Part shown: positions 48,362-57,235 of the stretch, piece by piece
Numbering within the stretch: the first letter of the stretch is position 1
How the letters are laid out: each line of letters starts with the position of its first letter
Source of the DNA: Paludibacteraceae bacterium
Lineage (GTDB): Bacteria > Bacteroidota > Bacteroidia > Bacteroidales > Paludibacteraceae
Length of the DNA stretch: 64,000 nucleotides
NCBI GenBank assembly: GCA_016297215.1
Contig: JAEDGZ010000002.1
Coordinates: forward strand, 60,318-124,317
Direction: 5' to 3'
Position numbers and translations under genes: made by a program
Notes under the pieces: model-generated
The model's database searches: none
What the model saw: only the letters and a program-made list of their open reading frames with translations
What the model was told of the DNA's origin: nothing

Positions 48362-50254
48362 TTGTCTTTCCTTCACCACATATTCGCTTTTGACAGCAAC
48401 TCGCCGTTGCTCTTCACCCAGTTCTACTTCTGGGCGTTCTTTGCGATTGTCTATTCTATTTTCGCACTGATAGTCCGAAAGCAGACGAGTGCCCGCCTGC
48501 ACCTGCGCAATGTCTTCCTGCTCTTCGTATCGTGGTTCTTCTACTACAAGACGAGCGGGCTCTTCCTGCTGATACTGGCGTTCGTAACCCTATCCGACTG
48601 GCTCATCGCCAAAGGAATTTACCGATATATCGGAAGGCAGCGATTATCAGCCGCCAAACTCCTTTTGGTCTTATCCGCGGTGATAGACTTAGGGCTATTG
48701 GCGTACTTCAAGTATGCCTACTTTTTCACCAACATGGTGAACGACCTGTTTGGTTGCTCCTTTGAAGTATTTGATATCTTTGCTTACGTAGGCAACGGCT
48801 TTCGGGCAACAGGGCGGTTCGATGTGGAGAGTATCGTGCTGCCCGTAGGCATCAGTTTCTATATCTTTCAAGTCATCTCCTACACGGCAGACGTCTATCG
48901 GGGAAAGATAAAGCCTGTGCGCAACCTGCTCGACTTCGGCTTCTACGTGTCCTTCTTTCCGCAATTAGTGGCAGGTCCGATAGTCCGCGCCGAAGAGTTC
49001 ATCCCCCAGTTGTACAAGCCTTTCCACCTGAGCAGGCGGCAGTTTGGGATGGCGGTCTTTTGGATACTCAACGGACTGACGAAGAAAATCATACTGAGCG
49101 ACTATTTGGCAGTGAACTTCATTGACCGCGTGTTCGACAACCCGCTGCTGTTCAGCGGCTTTGAGAACCTCTTCGCACTCTTTGCCTACTCGCTGCAAGT
49201 CTATGCCGACTTCTCCGGCTATACGGATATAGCCATCGGCGTGGCGATGTTGATGGGCTTCTACCTGCCCAAGAACTTTAACTCACCCTACAAGGCGCAG
49301 AACCCGCAGGAGTTCTGGCGCAGATGGCATATGTCGCTCTCCCGCTGGTTGAAGAACTACCTCTATATCCCGTTGGGCGGCAACCGCAATGCTACCTTCG
49401 GCACGTATTTCTGGATAGCACTCATCGCCCTCATCGCCTTGGTGCTGACAGGCTCGTGGACAGCAACGGCGGTGATTGCCACAGTGGCGGTAGTCGTAGC
49501 GCTGGTAGCATACTTCCGACCCGCTCACCGCAAACTGCTCTATGCCAACCTCAACTCGTTCATCACCATGCTACTCGGGGGACTATGGCACGGAGCCAGT
49601 TGGAACTTCATGATTTGGGGTGGACTGAACGGTATAGGGATGATAGTCAATAAGTTCTGGCGTACGATGGGCTGGAACCTACGGCTTATCCTAATGACGG
49701 TGCTAACCTTCTCCCTCATGCTCGCAGACCACTTCACCCAACTTCCCGCCATTCGGGTGTTTGTAGTTTGGGCACTCATCGTCTGGGCAGGGACGATGGT
49801 GCGATACATACATAAGGCCCTCCCCATCCCTCCCCACAAGGGAGGGGGTAAATGCTACCGCATAGCAGAGAAGATGGGAGTAGCGTGGGCTGTGTTGCAG
49901 ACTTTTACGTTCATCACCTTCACGCGACTGTTCTTCCGCTCGGGTTCGAACCTTGACCCTGCCACTGCCAACCAAGTGGCATGGGAGACGGCTACCAACA
50001 TGATGAACCAGATAGGCGGGGCATGGAATAGCAGTATCATCCCTGCATTCATACGGGAGTATTGGGCAGTGGTAGTGCTGTTCGTGCTGGGAATGGTGAT
50101 ACACTGGCTGCCCGACAAGTGGAAGCAGTGGTATCGTCTGTGCTTTGCTTCCCTACCGTTGTGGGCAATGCTGCTCGCAGTAGCCGCGGTAGTGTTCATC
50201 GTCTATCAGTTCATCACGGCAGATATGCAACCGTTCATCTATTTCCAATTCTAA
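48362..50254 (+). CDS. MBOAT-family O-acyltransferase with in-frame D element
   Basis: 630 residues. The likely start is TTG at 48362; there is no earlier ATG because TAA lies 9 nt upstream. Polytopic. MBOAT marks: VGISFYIFQVISYTADVYRG, FFPQLVAGPIVRA, QVYADFSGYTDIAIG, NFNSPYKAQNPQEFWRRWH and the catalytic His region MLLGGLWHGASWNFMIWGG. It moves acyl groups across the inner membrane for polymer modification, with the SGNH protein before it. Residues about 485-498 (LPIPPHKGGGKCYR) come from a D element (49818-49853) and lie in a predicted loop. The TAA stop is the first word of an E4 linker. Confidence 0.92.
   Translation: MSFLHHIFAFDSNSPLLFTQFYFWAFFAIVYSIFALIVRKQTSARLHLRNVFLLFVSWFFYYKTSGLFLLILAFVTLSDWLIAKGIYRYIGRQRLSAAKLLLVLSAVIDLGLLAYFKYAYFFTNMVNDLFGCSFEVFDIFAYVGNGFRATGRFDVESIVLPVGISFYIFQVISYTADVYRGKIKPVRNLLDFGFYVSFFPQLVAGPIVRAEEFIPQLYKPFHLSRRQFGMAVFWILNGLTKKIILSDYLAVNFIDRVFDNPLLFSGFENLFALFAYSLQVYADFSGYTDIAIGVAMLMGFYLPKNFNSPYKAQNPQEFWRRWHMSLSRWLKNYLYIPLGGNRNATFGTYFWIALIALIALVLTGSWTATAVIATVAVVVALVAYFRPAHRKLLYANLNSFITMLLGGLWHGASWNFMIWGGLNGIGMIVNKFWRTMGWNLRLILMTVLTFSLMLADHFTQLPAIRVFVVWALIVWAGTMVRYIHKALPIPPHKGGGKCYRIAEKMGVAWAVLQTFTFITFTRLFFRSGSNLDPATANQVAWETATNMMNQIGGAWNSSIIPAFIREYWAVVVLFVLGMVIHWLPDKWKQWYRLCFASLPLWAMLLAVAAVVFIVYQFITADMQPFIYFQF
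49818..49853 (+). repeat. D element inside the MBOAT gene
   Basis: CCCTCCCCATCCCTCCCC, ACAA, GGGAGGGGG: an inverted pair of C-rich and G-rich arms. It codes PSPSL-like or, in the used frame, LPIPPHKGGG. Confidence 0.88.
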
Positions 50255-50269
50255 TCACTGACCACTAAC
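50252..50269. repeat. E4 linker between the MBOAT gene and coaE
   Basis: TAATCACTGACCACTAAC: it begins with the MBOAT stop codon and ends directly at the coaE ATG. Confidence 0.9.
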
Positions 50270-50953
50270 ATGTTAATCGGCATCACAGGCGGAATAGGAA
50301 GTGGCAAGTCCACGATAGCGCAGGCACTGCGCAGTCGGGGCTATGCCGTGTACGATACAGACACGGAGGCGAAGCGGATTATCGTAGAGAATCCGATGGT
50401 GCGTTCGCAGGTGGAGATGCTCTTCGGCTCGCAGGTGTTCGAGGAGGATGTTTATCGGACGCAATTAGTAGCCAAACAGGTCTTCCACCATCCCGACCTG
50501 TTGGCGGAACTGAACCATATCGTCCACCCCGCCGTAGCCTTCCACCTCAAGCAATGGGCAAAAGAGCGGACAGAGGATGAAGGATTAAGGATTAAGGATA
50601 AAAGACGAATATGTCCGAGTACGCAGGCGTCCTCGCCTGCTGAAATATGTTTTGTGGAGTCAGCTATCTTGTTTGCAAGCGGGTTGGACAAACTCTGCGA
50701 CAAGATAGTGGTTGTAACCGCGCCGGAAGCGTTGCGCATAGAGCGTACCCTACAGCGTGATTATCGCGGGGAGCGGACAGCGGAGAACATCGCCAAGGTG
50801 AAGCAACGCATCGCCGCACAAGCAGAAGAAGAGTCTGCCATTGAGCATACATTGCACGCTCAATGCCAGACTCCCGAAATAGTTACCATCGTCAACGATG
50901 GCTCTGTATCAGTAGAACAGTTGACAGATAAGATATTATCTCTCTTGCAATAG
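50270..50953 (+). CDS. coaE: Dephospho-CoA kinase with composite in-frame insert
   Basis: 227 residues; the family is about 195-206. The P-loop is GITGGIGSGKST (residues 4-15), and DTDTEAKRI, HPAVAF and ALRIERTLQRD are typical. It phosphorylates dephospho-CoA at the ribose 3'-hydroxyl, the last step of CoA synthesis. Residues about 101-124 (DEGLRIKDKR, then PSTQASSPAE) are coded by an E3 array (50573-50608) and an inverted palindrome A (50612-50641), between the KQWAKER helix and the ESAILFASG strand. The gene overlaps the convergent CotH-like gene by 18 nt. Confidence 0.95.
   Translation: MLIGITGGIGSGKSTIAQALRSRGYAVYDTDTEAKRIIVENPMVRSQVEMLFGSQVFEEDVYRTQLVAKQVFHHPDLLAELNHIVHPAVAFHLKQWAKERTEDEGLRIKDKRRICPSTQASSPAEICFVESAILFASGLDKLCDKIVVVTAPEALRIERTLQRDYRGERTAENIAKVKQRIAAQAEEESAIEHTLHAQCQTPEIVTIVNDGSVSVEQLTDKILSLLQ
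50573..50641 (+). repeat. E3 array and inverted palindrome A inside coaE
   Basis: GAGGATGAAGGATTAAGGAT with a further ATTAAGGATAAAAGAC, then an inverted A unit (50612-50641) with intact arms GCAGGCG/CGCCTGC. Confidence 0.92.
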
Positions 50954-52615
50954 GGTACCCAACAAAGTATAGGTGCGCCGATTATGAATAATCAGCAACT
51001 GGCCGTTCTGCAGCACTTTTGAAGGTGCTGCCTCGTTGGTATTGTGCTGGTATGCAGGAGTAAAGTCCTCGGTATACAAGGAGCAATCCAGCACTTGCAC
51101 CAAGTGCTTGCCCGCATGCGACCCCACTGTGGAAGTGTCTGCCAGCACCTCATAGCACGCATCGGCAGTCAGGTCATTGATATCCACCGTCTGGTTGCCA
51201 CGCGTCGTCCAAGTCTTACCGTTCACAAACAGGATATTCAGCGGTATGTCCGTGGTGGTGTATTCATAGAACTCTCCGTCTTGCGTAGGCGTAACGAAAC
51301 GTGCCTCTATGCCATTGCCCCATACGAAAGCCGTCTGCGTATCCGTCCACTCCGGCAACACGCGCCAGCGCACTGTGATAGTAGGCTCCGGCAGCACTAC
51401 TCCTAAACGGTTGCTCTCCCAAAGCGCCGCGTCGCGCATGAACTGCTGCACATGCTGCAAGTCTTGCGCCAGATCGGTATTGCCGTAGCCTTTACTCTTC
51501 CACCGCTCCGCATCGTTTACCACAGCCCCTTCGATAGACTCCACGTAGTCTTGCAGGTAGGCATTAAGGTCGGTTGTGAAGTCCACCGAATACTGCTCCC
51601 ACAGCTCTTTCAGTTTGGCTTGAAAGGCAGGGAACTGCCACAGCTGCGGTGCCCACGTGTTGTGGTGCTCACGCCCCTCGTAGAAAGGTTGCGTCTTTGA
51701 ATTGTTGAGCGCACTGCCAAAGTCCCAGACGGGTCCGAAATGCCATTTCTCCGTTGCCCCCATCTCGCGGTGTAGGTAGCAACTGCCGTGGAACGATTCG
51801 TAGTTATCCGTCAGTTCTTGCACAAGGAAGAAACGCGCAAGGTCGTCTATATCGAGATATTGCCATAGTTCGTCGCTCTGCTTGTCGCCATAGACAAGAC
51901 TATTGATGCGCGTCATCTCCGCAGTAAGGAAATCCGTTTGTACCTGCGAAAGCACCTCCGGTTTCTTGTACGTGAAGATGATCGGCTCTCCGTCGCCCTC
52001 CGTGATGGCGACATGCGGGTCGGTATCGTAGTTGTCTATCTCCACTAGCCAGCCGCCCGTGATTGAGTCCGCGTTAGTGCAAAGGTCGGGCTGCTCGGTG
52101 ATGTTCACGCGGTCTTTGTCTACGCGGATAAGTTCCGTCAAGAAATACAGTCCGCGGTAGTCGCCGTTGAGCACCAGTTCCACGGGACGTTGCTTGGGTG
52201 TCCACGGCAGTCCGAATCGTTCGGAGAGGAAGAAACCTACGGCATTGCGCATGAACCCATGCGGGTCATCCGCGTGCGCCAGCAGGGCGAAATGCTTGTT
52301 GGCTTTCAGCCCGAGCAATGCCGCTTTGCTACTGAGTTTCAGACGATAGGGCTTCTTCTCGAAGCCTTTCCAAGTCCAGTTTCCCCGCCCTTTTATCTGC
52401 AAAGCCAGCGGGCTCTCCGCCGAGCCGAAGGCGGTAACGGTACTGTCTCCCATCGGGTCAAGATAGTAGGTGGCAGTGAGATACGTCTCTTTGTCCACCA
52501 CATCAGCACCATTCTCGGTATTGATAAACAGCACCGGCAGCGTACCGGAATAAGTCGTAGCTGAAAGGGTTAGTGCGAAAAACGCACAACATGAAAAAAG
52601 AAATAGTCTTTTCAT
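50936..52615 (-). CDS. CotH-kinase-family exported protein with short sorting tail
   Basis: 559 residues. Signal peptide to about 19. The CotH core is clear: LQIKGRGNWTWKGFEKKPYR, HADDPHGFMRNAVGFFLSE, VELVLNGDYRGLYFLTELIR, then the active-site-like WLVEIDNYD and FGPVWDFGSALNN. CotH proteins are atypical kinases of spore coat in Bacillus; in Bacteroidota they are secreted and of unknown target. The C-terminus, VLQNGQLLIIHNRRTYTLLG, is the sorting-like tail found in four other proteins here. Its last 18 nt overlap coaE. Confidence 0.88.
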   Translation of the reverse strand: MKRLFLFSCCAFFALTLSATTYSGTLPVLFINTENGADVVDKETYLTATYYLDPMGDSTVTAFGSAESPLALQIKGRGNWTWKGFEKKPYRLKLSSKAALLGLKANKHFALLAHADDPHGFMRNAVGFFLSERFGLPWTPKQRPVELVLNGDYRGLYFLTELIRVDKDRVNITEQPDLCTNADSITGGWLVEIDNYDTDPHVAITEGDGEPIIFTYKKPEVLSQVQTDFLTAEMTRINSLVYGDKQSDELWQYLDIDDLARFFLVQELTDNYESFHGSCYLHREMGATEKWHFGPVWDFGSALNNSKTQPFYEGREHHNTWAPQLWQFPAFQAKLKELWEQYSVDFTTDLNAYLQDYVESIEGAVVNDAERWKSKGYGNTDLAQDLQHVQQFMRDAALWESNRLGVVLPEPTITVRWRVLPEWTDTQTAFVWGNGIEARFVTPTQDGEFYEYTTTDIPLNILFVNGKTWTTRGNQTVDINDLTADACYEVLADTSTVGSHAGKHLVQVLDCSLYTEDFTPAYQHNTNEAAPSKVLQNGQLLIIHNRRTYTLLGTLLQER

Positions 52616-52730
52616 AAGTCAGAAAAATTCTCGCTTATGCAATTAAGAATCAGGAATTTAGGAAAATGTCCTGCGCGCGCAGCCCCCTCCCGGGCTGCTT
52701 GCTACCTGAAACTCGCAACTTGCCCCCTGT

Positions 52731-52758
52731 TGGCAGGGACGCCTGCGCACGCCGGACA
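52731..52758 (+). repeat. Diverged palindromic repeat A
   Basis: TTGGCAGGGACGCCTGCG with tail CACGCCGGACA. Part of the left arm is lost; it ends 15 nt from the barrel-protein stop. Confidence 0.7.
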
Positions 52759-52773
52759 TTCCACGGCTGTTAG

Positions 52774-53706
52774 TTAGAAATAGAAGTTCAGCATCAGGTT
52801 CGCACCGATATTGTCGGTAGAGAAGATGAATCCATGGCTTGCAGGGGCAACCAAATCGGTATATTCCTCCACTTGCGATGTTACATAATTCCAGCCCTCA
52901 TATATCGTTTTGCGTGCCGGATTTACGGTATAACATAGATTCAAATTCACATTAGCGCCCAAAGAAATCTTCGGAGCCACAAACCATTCTACGCCCACCG
53001 AAGCATAGATACCCACTCGGTGGATTAGGTTCGTTGCTTGGTCGGACAAGATACGTGCATTGGGCATATATGGTATCGAAGACGTGGTTACCGAAGTCGG
53101 GAAAATCGTCGTGTTGTGCGAAGGAGCCTGATTGAGTTCCGTGATGGCATTACCATATTTGTAGGAGTGTGCCTCATGACCGAGTGCATACAGCACGCCG
53201 CCGCCAAACACACCCTGCACAGGCGACTGTTTGCCCACTCGATACTCAACGCCCGCCGCAATACTTCCCGACAAGCGTTTGTCCTTATAGGAATCTACCA
53301 CTTTCGCCTCGCTCAAGGGATTTAGCAGCAAAGCCGCATCATCTTGGGCGTAACCATTGCGAGAATACACATTGCAGCCGAAACCTAAATTGACCTTCAC
53401 TCCCAACTGGTCGGTCAGCATATAGCCGCCAACTATCGATACGATGGAAGGAGTGGGGCAAAACATCGGCTCACCTGCGAGGTTATCCAAAGAGTTAAAG
53501 GTATTTCCATTGAAGAGATTGCCAACGAATGTTGCAATAGGATCCAATGAAAATCCGACAGAGAACTCTCCTGCTTTGGGCAGGTACTCGCTATAGTCTC
53601 TCAGTTGTTTCTTCACTCGCTGCGGTTTGTCTCCCGCAGGTGCCTCTTGGGCAATGGCTGCTGCCGCCAATACCAGCGACAGCGCCAAAGTTGCTATACG
53701 TTTCAT
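52774..53706 (-). CDS. Outer-membrane beta-barrel protein, family not recognised
   Basis: 310 residues. Signal peptide (to AIA-QEAPAG), then EFSVGFSLDPIATFVGNLF, a region of alternating hydrophobic residues with repeated Gly-aromatic turns (GGYMLTDQLGVKVNLGFGCN, GSIAAGVEYRVG, ASVGVEWFVAPKISLGANVN), and a C-terminal Phe (ANLMLNFYF). This is a typical 8-12-strand outer-membrane barrel. It is followed on the same strand by no gene for 150 nt and preceded by the large lipoprotein gene at 41 nt, so the two are probably co-expressed. Function unknown. Confidence 0.75.
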   Translation of the reverse strand: MKRIATLALSLVLAAAAIAQEAPAGDKPQRVKKQLRDYSEYLPKAGEFSVGFSLDPIATFVGNLFNGNTFNSLDNLAGEPMFCPTPSIVSIVGGYMLTDQLGVKVNLGFGCNVYSRNGYAQDDAALLLNPLSEAKVVDSYKDKRLSGSIAAGVEYRVGKQSPVQGVFGGGVLYALGHEAHSYKYGNAITELNQAPSHNTTIFPTSVTTSSIPYMPNARILSDQATNLIHRVGIYASVGVEWFVAPKISLGANVNLNLCYTVNPARKTIYEGWNYVTSQVEEYTDLVAPASHGFIFSTDNIGANLMLNFYF

Positions 53707-53747
53707 ATTAATTCAAAATTAAGAATTAAGAGATCATTAGATAGGTA

Positions 53748-56558
53748 CTAAATCTTATCGCTCAAGATAGCAGACCAGTTGTAGCCCGAAGGGGTAGAAT
53801 AACTGCCAGCTTCATAGAAGAGCGCCTTGGCAGACTGCTTCACTTCAAACGTCTTTCCACTCGCAGTCGCCGACTCCTTTTTGAGGTTATTTGCACTCCT
53901 GTAATTGCCCAATAGCGTTGTCTTGGTATCAGAAGCTGGGTCAGCATAGTGCGTGAAAGCGGTATTGTTCGAGGTCTCGTTCTCCAGTTCCACAGTGAAC
54001 TTCAGTTCGGTAACCCCACTCTCGATTGCCTCACTCATAGGCAATGTGAAATTAATGTTCTGTCCGCTTACCTGACGGTTCACCGTAGCAATCGAATATC
54101 CAAGCGCATCGTAAATGTATATGGTGGCTTTCATCTTGTCGGCAGTAGTCCAAGCCGCCTCGTGGCTCTTGGAAGTAGTGGACTCTATTGCCTTCTGAGC
54201 ATATAGTTTGATGGTAGCATTATCTTTCTTGTTGTCCAATACATACCATTCTGCGATGTTGTTGGTCCAACTGAGCAAAGTGGTTTTCACGGAGGCGTCA
54301 GGATCGAACTGCATATAGTATGTACGCTCTGCATCCCAAGTAGCCGTTTGCGGAGTACGCAGACGAATGGAATAGGAGCCCTCCAAGGTGGTGGTAGCCT
54401 CAGCATTCTTCGGATTGTAGTAGTGCACCATCTCTTCCTCAAATACTTTAATGTTGATAGAAGGTGTTTCCAAACCGTACTGCAAATAGATAGGACATGT
54501 AACGACACCTTGCGCATCGGTCTTTACCACAGGCTTGAATGAAGTACCGTTCACCGTATAAGATACTTGCACCTTCTTGCCCGCCAAGGGCTCATAAGCG
54601 CCTCTCCAGAATCCGGTCTCTACGGGCATCATAATCGTAGAAGTCCATTGTACCTGCTCAGCCCAGCCTTCGGGTTTGGGTACCCAGCCCAACAGGTCGG
54701 TTGTGTAGTCGGTAGCAACAGAAGTAGGAGCGAAGGTATAATAGATGGTCCACTTGTTGTTCCATGTACCGTTCTCAGCCTCAATTTTATTGCGTAGAGA
54801 ATACTGTCCTTCCAGCACTTCCACTTTGGAAGCCAAATAGTGTTTAAACTCATCGGTCTTATTATCAAACAGGCTGATGTTGTCTGCGTTCATCGTGCTG
54901 TTAGCCGTTTTCACAGGGATATTCACTTGGAACGTACCATCTGCAGCCACAGGAGCCACAAACGTAACCGCTCCATCGGGATAGTTCATAGTCAGTTTTG
55001 CACGCACAGAAGCCCCTTTGTAAGTACCTACACAGTAGCCCGTCTCCACAGGGAATTGCAATTTAGCCTTAACCGTTGCGGTCTCCTCATAATCAGGCAC
55101 GATAACCCAACCAGCCAAATCTGCGCACCAAGTATCAGGCGTATTCGCAGGCGCAAAGCGATAATAGGTCTTGCCTAACTCATTCCATGCAGCATCTACA
55201 GCGCGAACTTTTTTGTATTGGTTATACGAACCTTCACTGAGTACCAACTGCTTGTCAGCCTTTGCATAGTGGGTGAAAGCGATGGTAGCAGGTTGATTCA
55301 GCGAAGCCGTCCAAGTCCCACCGATATGCTGACCGTCTTGGGCAGCAGGAATCGTTAATTCAAACGAGCCATCAGCATTGGTCAGCACCACAAAGCTTTG
55401 GTCGAAAGGCGACTCGGTACCACGAACGGTAACCGTTTGTGCGGTAGTTACGAACTCACCTACACCGAAACTCTTTTCAGCAGCCAAAGCGACAGATCCC
55501 TTAATCGTAGCCGAAGCTTGGAAGTTAGCGAACTGGGACTCAGCGAATACCCAACCGGCAAGATTGCGCTGCCAAGTAGCAGGCGTTTGAGGCGCCGCAG
55601 TAATATCATTGTTATATCCGGGGAGGAACTCCAACGGACGTGCACCGATGTTGCAACTAACGCCGGCAACAACTTCGGATACGTTCAGCAATGACAAGCT
55701 CTCACGCAGTTTATATACACCCGAGAGTTGTTCTTTCTTACCAGTCTCGTTCACGAAGTGTGTGAAAGTAGTCTCCGTTTTAGGCGTAACCACAGCATTG
55801 CTAACGCGGAATCCTTTTTTCAGATTCTTAATCGGCAGTTCAATTGTGAACTCACCTTTAGCATTGGTCGTTGTTCCATAGGTAAACTCGGTAGCACTCG
55901 GGCCTACTTCAGCGAAGTCCTCACCATCCTGAATGGTAATCTCAAACTGGCAGTCAGCGGCAGCCTTGTATGCACCGGTACGGAACTTCGTCTCGTATGG
56001 CAAGAGGAGCGAACCGGTAAGGATAGCGGTCTCCGCGTAGTCCTTCATATCGATTACCGTGCGGCTATAGCACAGGTCTTTGACATACACATGCTCGGGT
56101 TTGAGCGGATTGGGCAATGCGGGGACTCCCTCCACTGTAAACTTACACATACGTTTTTCGAACACCGGCTCTCCGTTCTCCATCCGTTGGAATAAAGACT
56201 GCTCAGCCGTGAACTCCTCGAAGCGCAGGGAAGCGCCGCTGACGCCCACAGCCGGAACGGGAATAGACAGCGTATAGTTGCCGGCATTGTCCACTACGCC
56301 GGAGAAGGTCTTTACGCCACTTGCTCCAGATGAATAACTTGCATACGGGATGTCCAAATAAACGGTCTTTCCCTCAGCCGGTATTTGCAACTCGGTGGTA
56401 TAACCAGTACTATCCGACTGCTGTCCGATAGTGTAAGTTACATGTCCAGTGATAGTAGCCGTATCACGAATACTATCCAAAGACAACTCCGATTGACGTG
56501 GCTTGCAACCAATCAGCGCAATGGCAGCGGCTGCCAAAAAAACGAATTGTTTTTTCAT
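53748..56558 (-). CDS. Large lipoprotein with about five repeated beta domains
   Basis: 936 residues. Lipobox ALIGC (Cys18). The mature chain is a series of similar units of about 140-170 residues. Each has a strand pair like ETAILTGSLLLPYETKFRTG or WTSTIMMPVETGFWRGAY, and closes with (F/V)xHY, then LxGxYxxR (FTHFVNETGKKEQLSGVYKL, FKHYLASKVEVLEGQYSLR, MVHYYNPKNAEATTTLEGSY). Units are separated by WxxDLxGWV lines. The fold looks like stacked Ig/CNA-B-like modules, so a surface rod is likely. No enzyme motif; family not recognised. Confidence 0.72.
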   Translation of the reverse strand: MKKQFVFLAAAAIALIGCKPRQSELSLDSIRDTATITGHVTYTIGQQSDSTGYTTELQIPAEGKTVYLDIPYASYSSGASGVKTFSGVVDNAGNYTLSIPVPAVGVSGASLRFEEFTAEQSLFQRMENGEPVFEKRMCKFTVEGVPALPNPLKPEHVYVKDLCYSRTVIDMKDYAETAILTGSLLLPYETKFRTGAYKAAADCQFEITIQDGEDFAEVGPSATEFTYGTTTNAKGEFTIELPIKNLKKGFRVSNAVVTPKTETTFTHFVNETGKKEQLSGVYKLRESLSLLNVSEVVAGVSCNIGARPLEFLPGYNNDITAAPQTPATWQRNLAGWVFAESQFANFQASATIKGSVALAAEKSFGVGEFVTTAQTVTVRGTESPFDQSFVVLTNADGSFELTIPAAQDGQHIGGTWTASLNQPATIAFTHYAKADKQLVLSEGSYNQYKKVRAVDAAWNELGKTYYRFAPANTPDTWCADLAGWVIVPDYEETATVKAKLQFPVETGYCVGTYKGASVRAKLTMNYPDGAVTFVAPVAADGTFQVNIPVKTANSTMNADNISLFDNKTDEFKHYLASKVEVLEGQYSLRNKIEAENGTWNNKWTIYYTFAPTSVATDYTTDLLGWVPKPEGWAEQVQWTSTIMMPVETGFWRGAYEPLAGKKVQVSYTVNGTSFKPVVKTDAQGVVTCPIYLQYGLETPSINIKVFEEEMVHYYNPKNAEATTTLEGSYSIRLRTPQTATWDAERTYYMQFDPDASVKTTLLSWTNNIAEWYVLDNKKDNATIKLYAQKAIESTTSKSHEAAWTTADKMKATIYIYDALGYSIATVNRQVSGQNINFTLPMSEAIESGVTELKFTVELENETSNNTAFTHYADPASDTKTTLLGNYRSANNLKKESATASGKTFEVKQSAKALFYEAGSYSTPSGYNWSAILSDKI

Positions 56559-56719
56559 AATAGTGAATGATTAAGTTAATAATAGGTCGTGAATATTTTT
56601 TTAATAAGTTTATTTTGTGATAGTTAAGTACTATCGGACTATATGTTATCAGTTCGTTGGCTCTGAGCAAAAAGTCATCAAAAAAAGTGTTCTTTAACGT
56701 ATTTTTTTTAGCCTAAAAA

Positions 56720-56751
56720 CTTGCACAAGTGGCTGATTTTTAGTATCTTTG
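56720..56751 (+). promoter_or_regulatory. Promoter-like pair before the transposase remnant
   Basis: CTTG (56720-56723), 20 nt, TATCTTTG (56744-56751). It reads into the transposase fragment; it may be a chance join at the IS break point. Confidence 0.5.
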
Positions 56752-57235
56752 TTGTGTATTACAATCCATCCGTGCCGTGCAAACGATTGTGCATCAACTC
56801 CGTAAAGGTCGCAAACCGGATTGTGTGAAACAAAGCGAGAAAGATTCGCTTATGCGCAAGGGGTTTTTCTCTACGGATTGCTCCATGTCGGCAAAGGAGG
56901 TGATAGATATCTATCGCTCTCGGTTCCAAATAGAGTTTCTCTTTCGGGATGCCAAGCAGTTTACCGGTCTCTGCCATTGTCAAGCGCGCGACACGAGGGC
57001 ATTGGACTTTGCCTTTAACCTATCGTTAGCTGCTATCAATGTTGCCAAAGCATTTTGCAGACATTACAACCTCAACTTTTCCATTGCGGATCTTAAGTTA
57101 CTGATGCACAATGCGATGATGATTGAAAGATTTTTATCCATGTTCGGCAATTTACCGAACGTGCACAAAAATCAAGGGCTAAAAGAACACTATTTCAAAG
57201 ATCTCTTGCTTTACGGACTCAAAGTGTCCGCTTAG
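56744..57235 (+). pseudogene. Transposase remnant, IS4-type C-terminal part
   Basis: The open frame runs from 56744 to the stop at 57235, with no ATG near its start (first candidate GTG at 56777). The about 150 residues match the end of IS4-type DDE transposases: KGFFSTDCSMSAKEVIDIYR, then YRSRFQIEFLFRDAKQFTGL with the Y-x2-R-x3-E-x6-K pattern, including the third catalytic Glu. The N-terminal part with both catalytic Asp is absent, so it is inactive. No inverted repeats or target duplication could be seen. Confidence 0.85.

Noticed and set aside
56744..57235. IS element as the source of the dispersed repeats.
   Set aside because: The IS4-type fragment lacks its N-terminal catalytic part, and none of the A-G repeats flank it as terminal inverted repeats. 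REP-type repeats in other bacteria depend on TnpA-REP (Y1) transposases, and no such gene is in the window.
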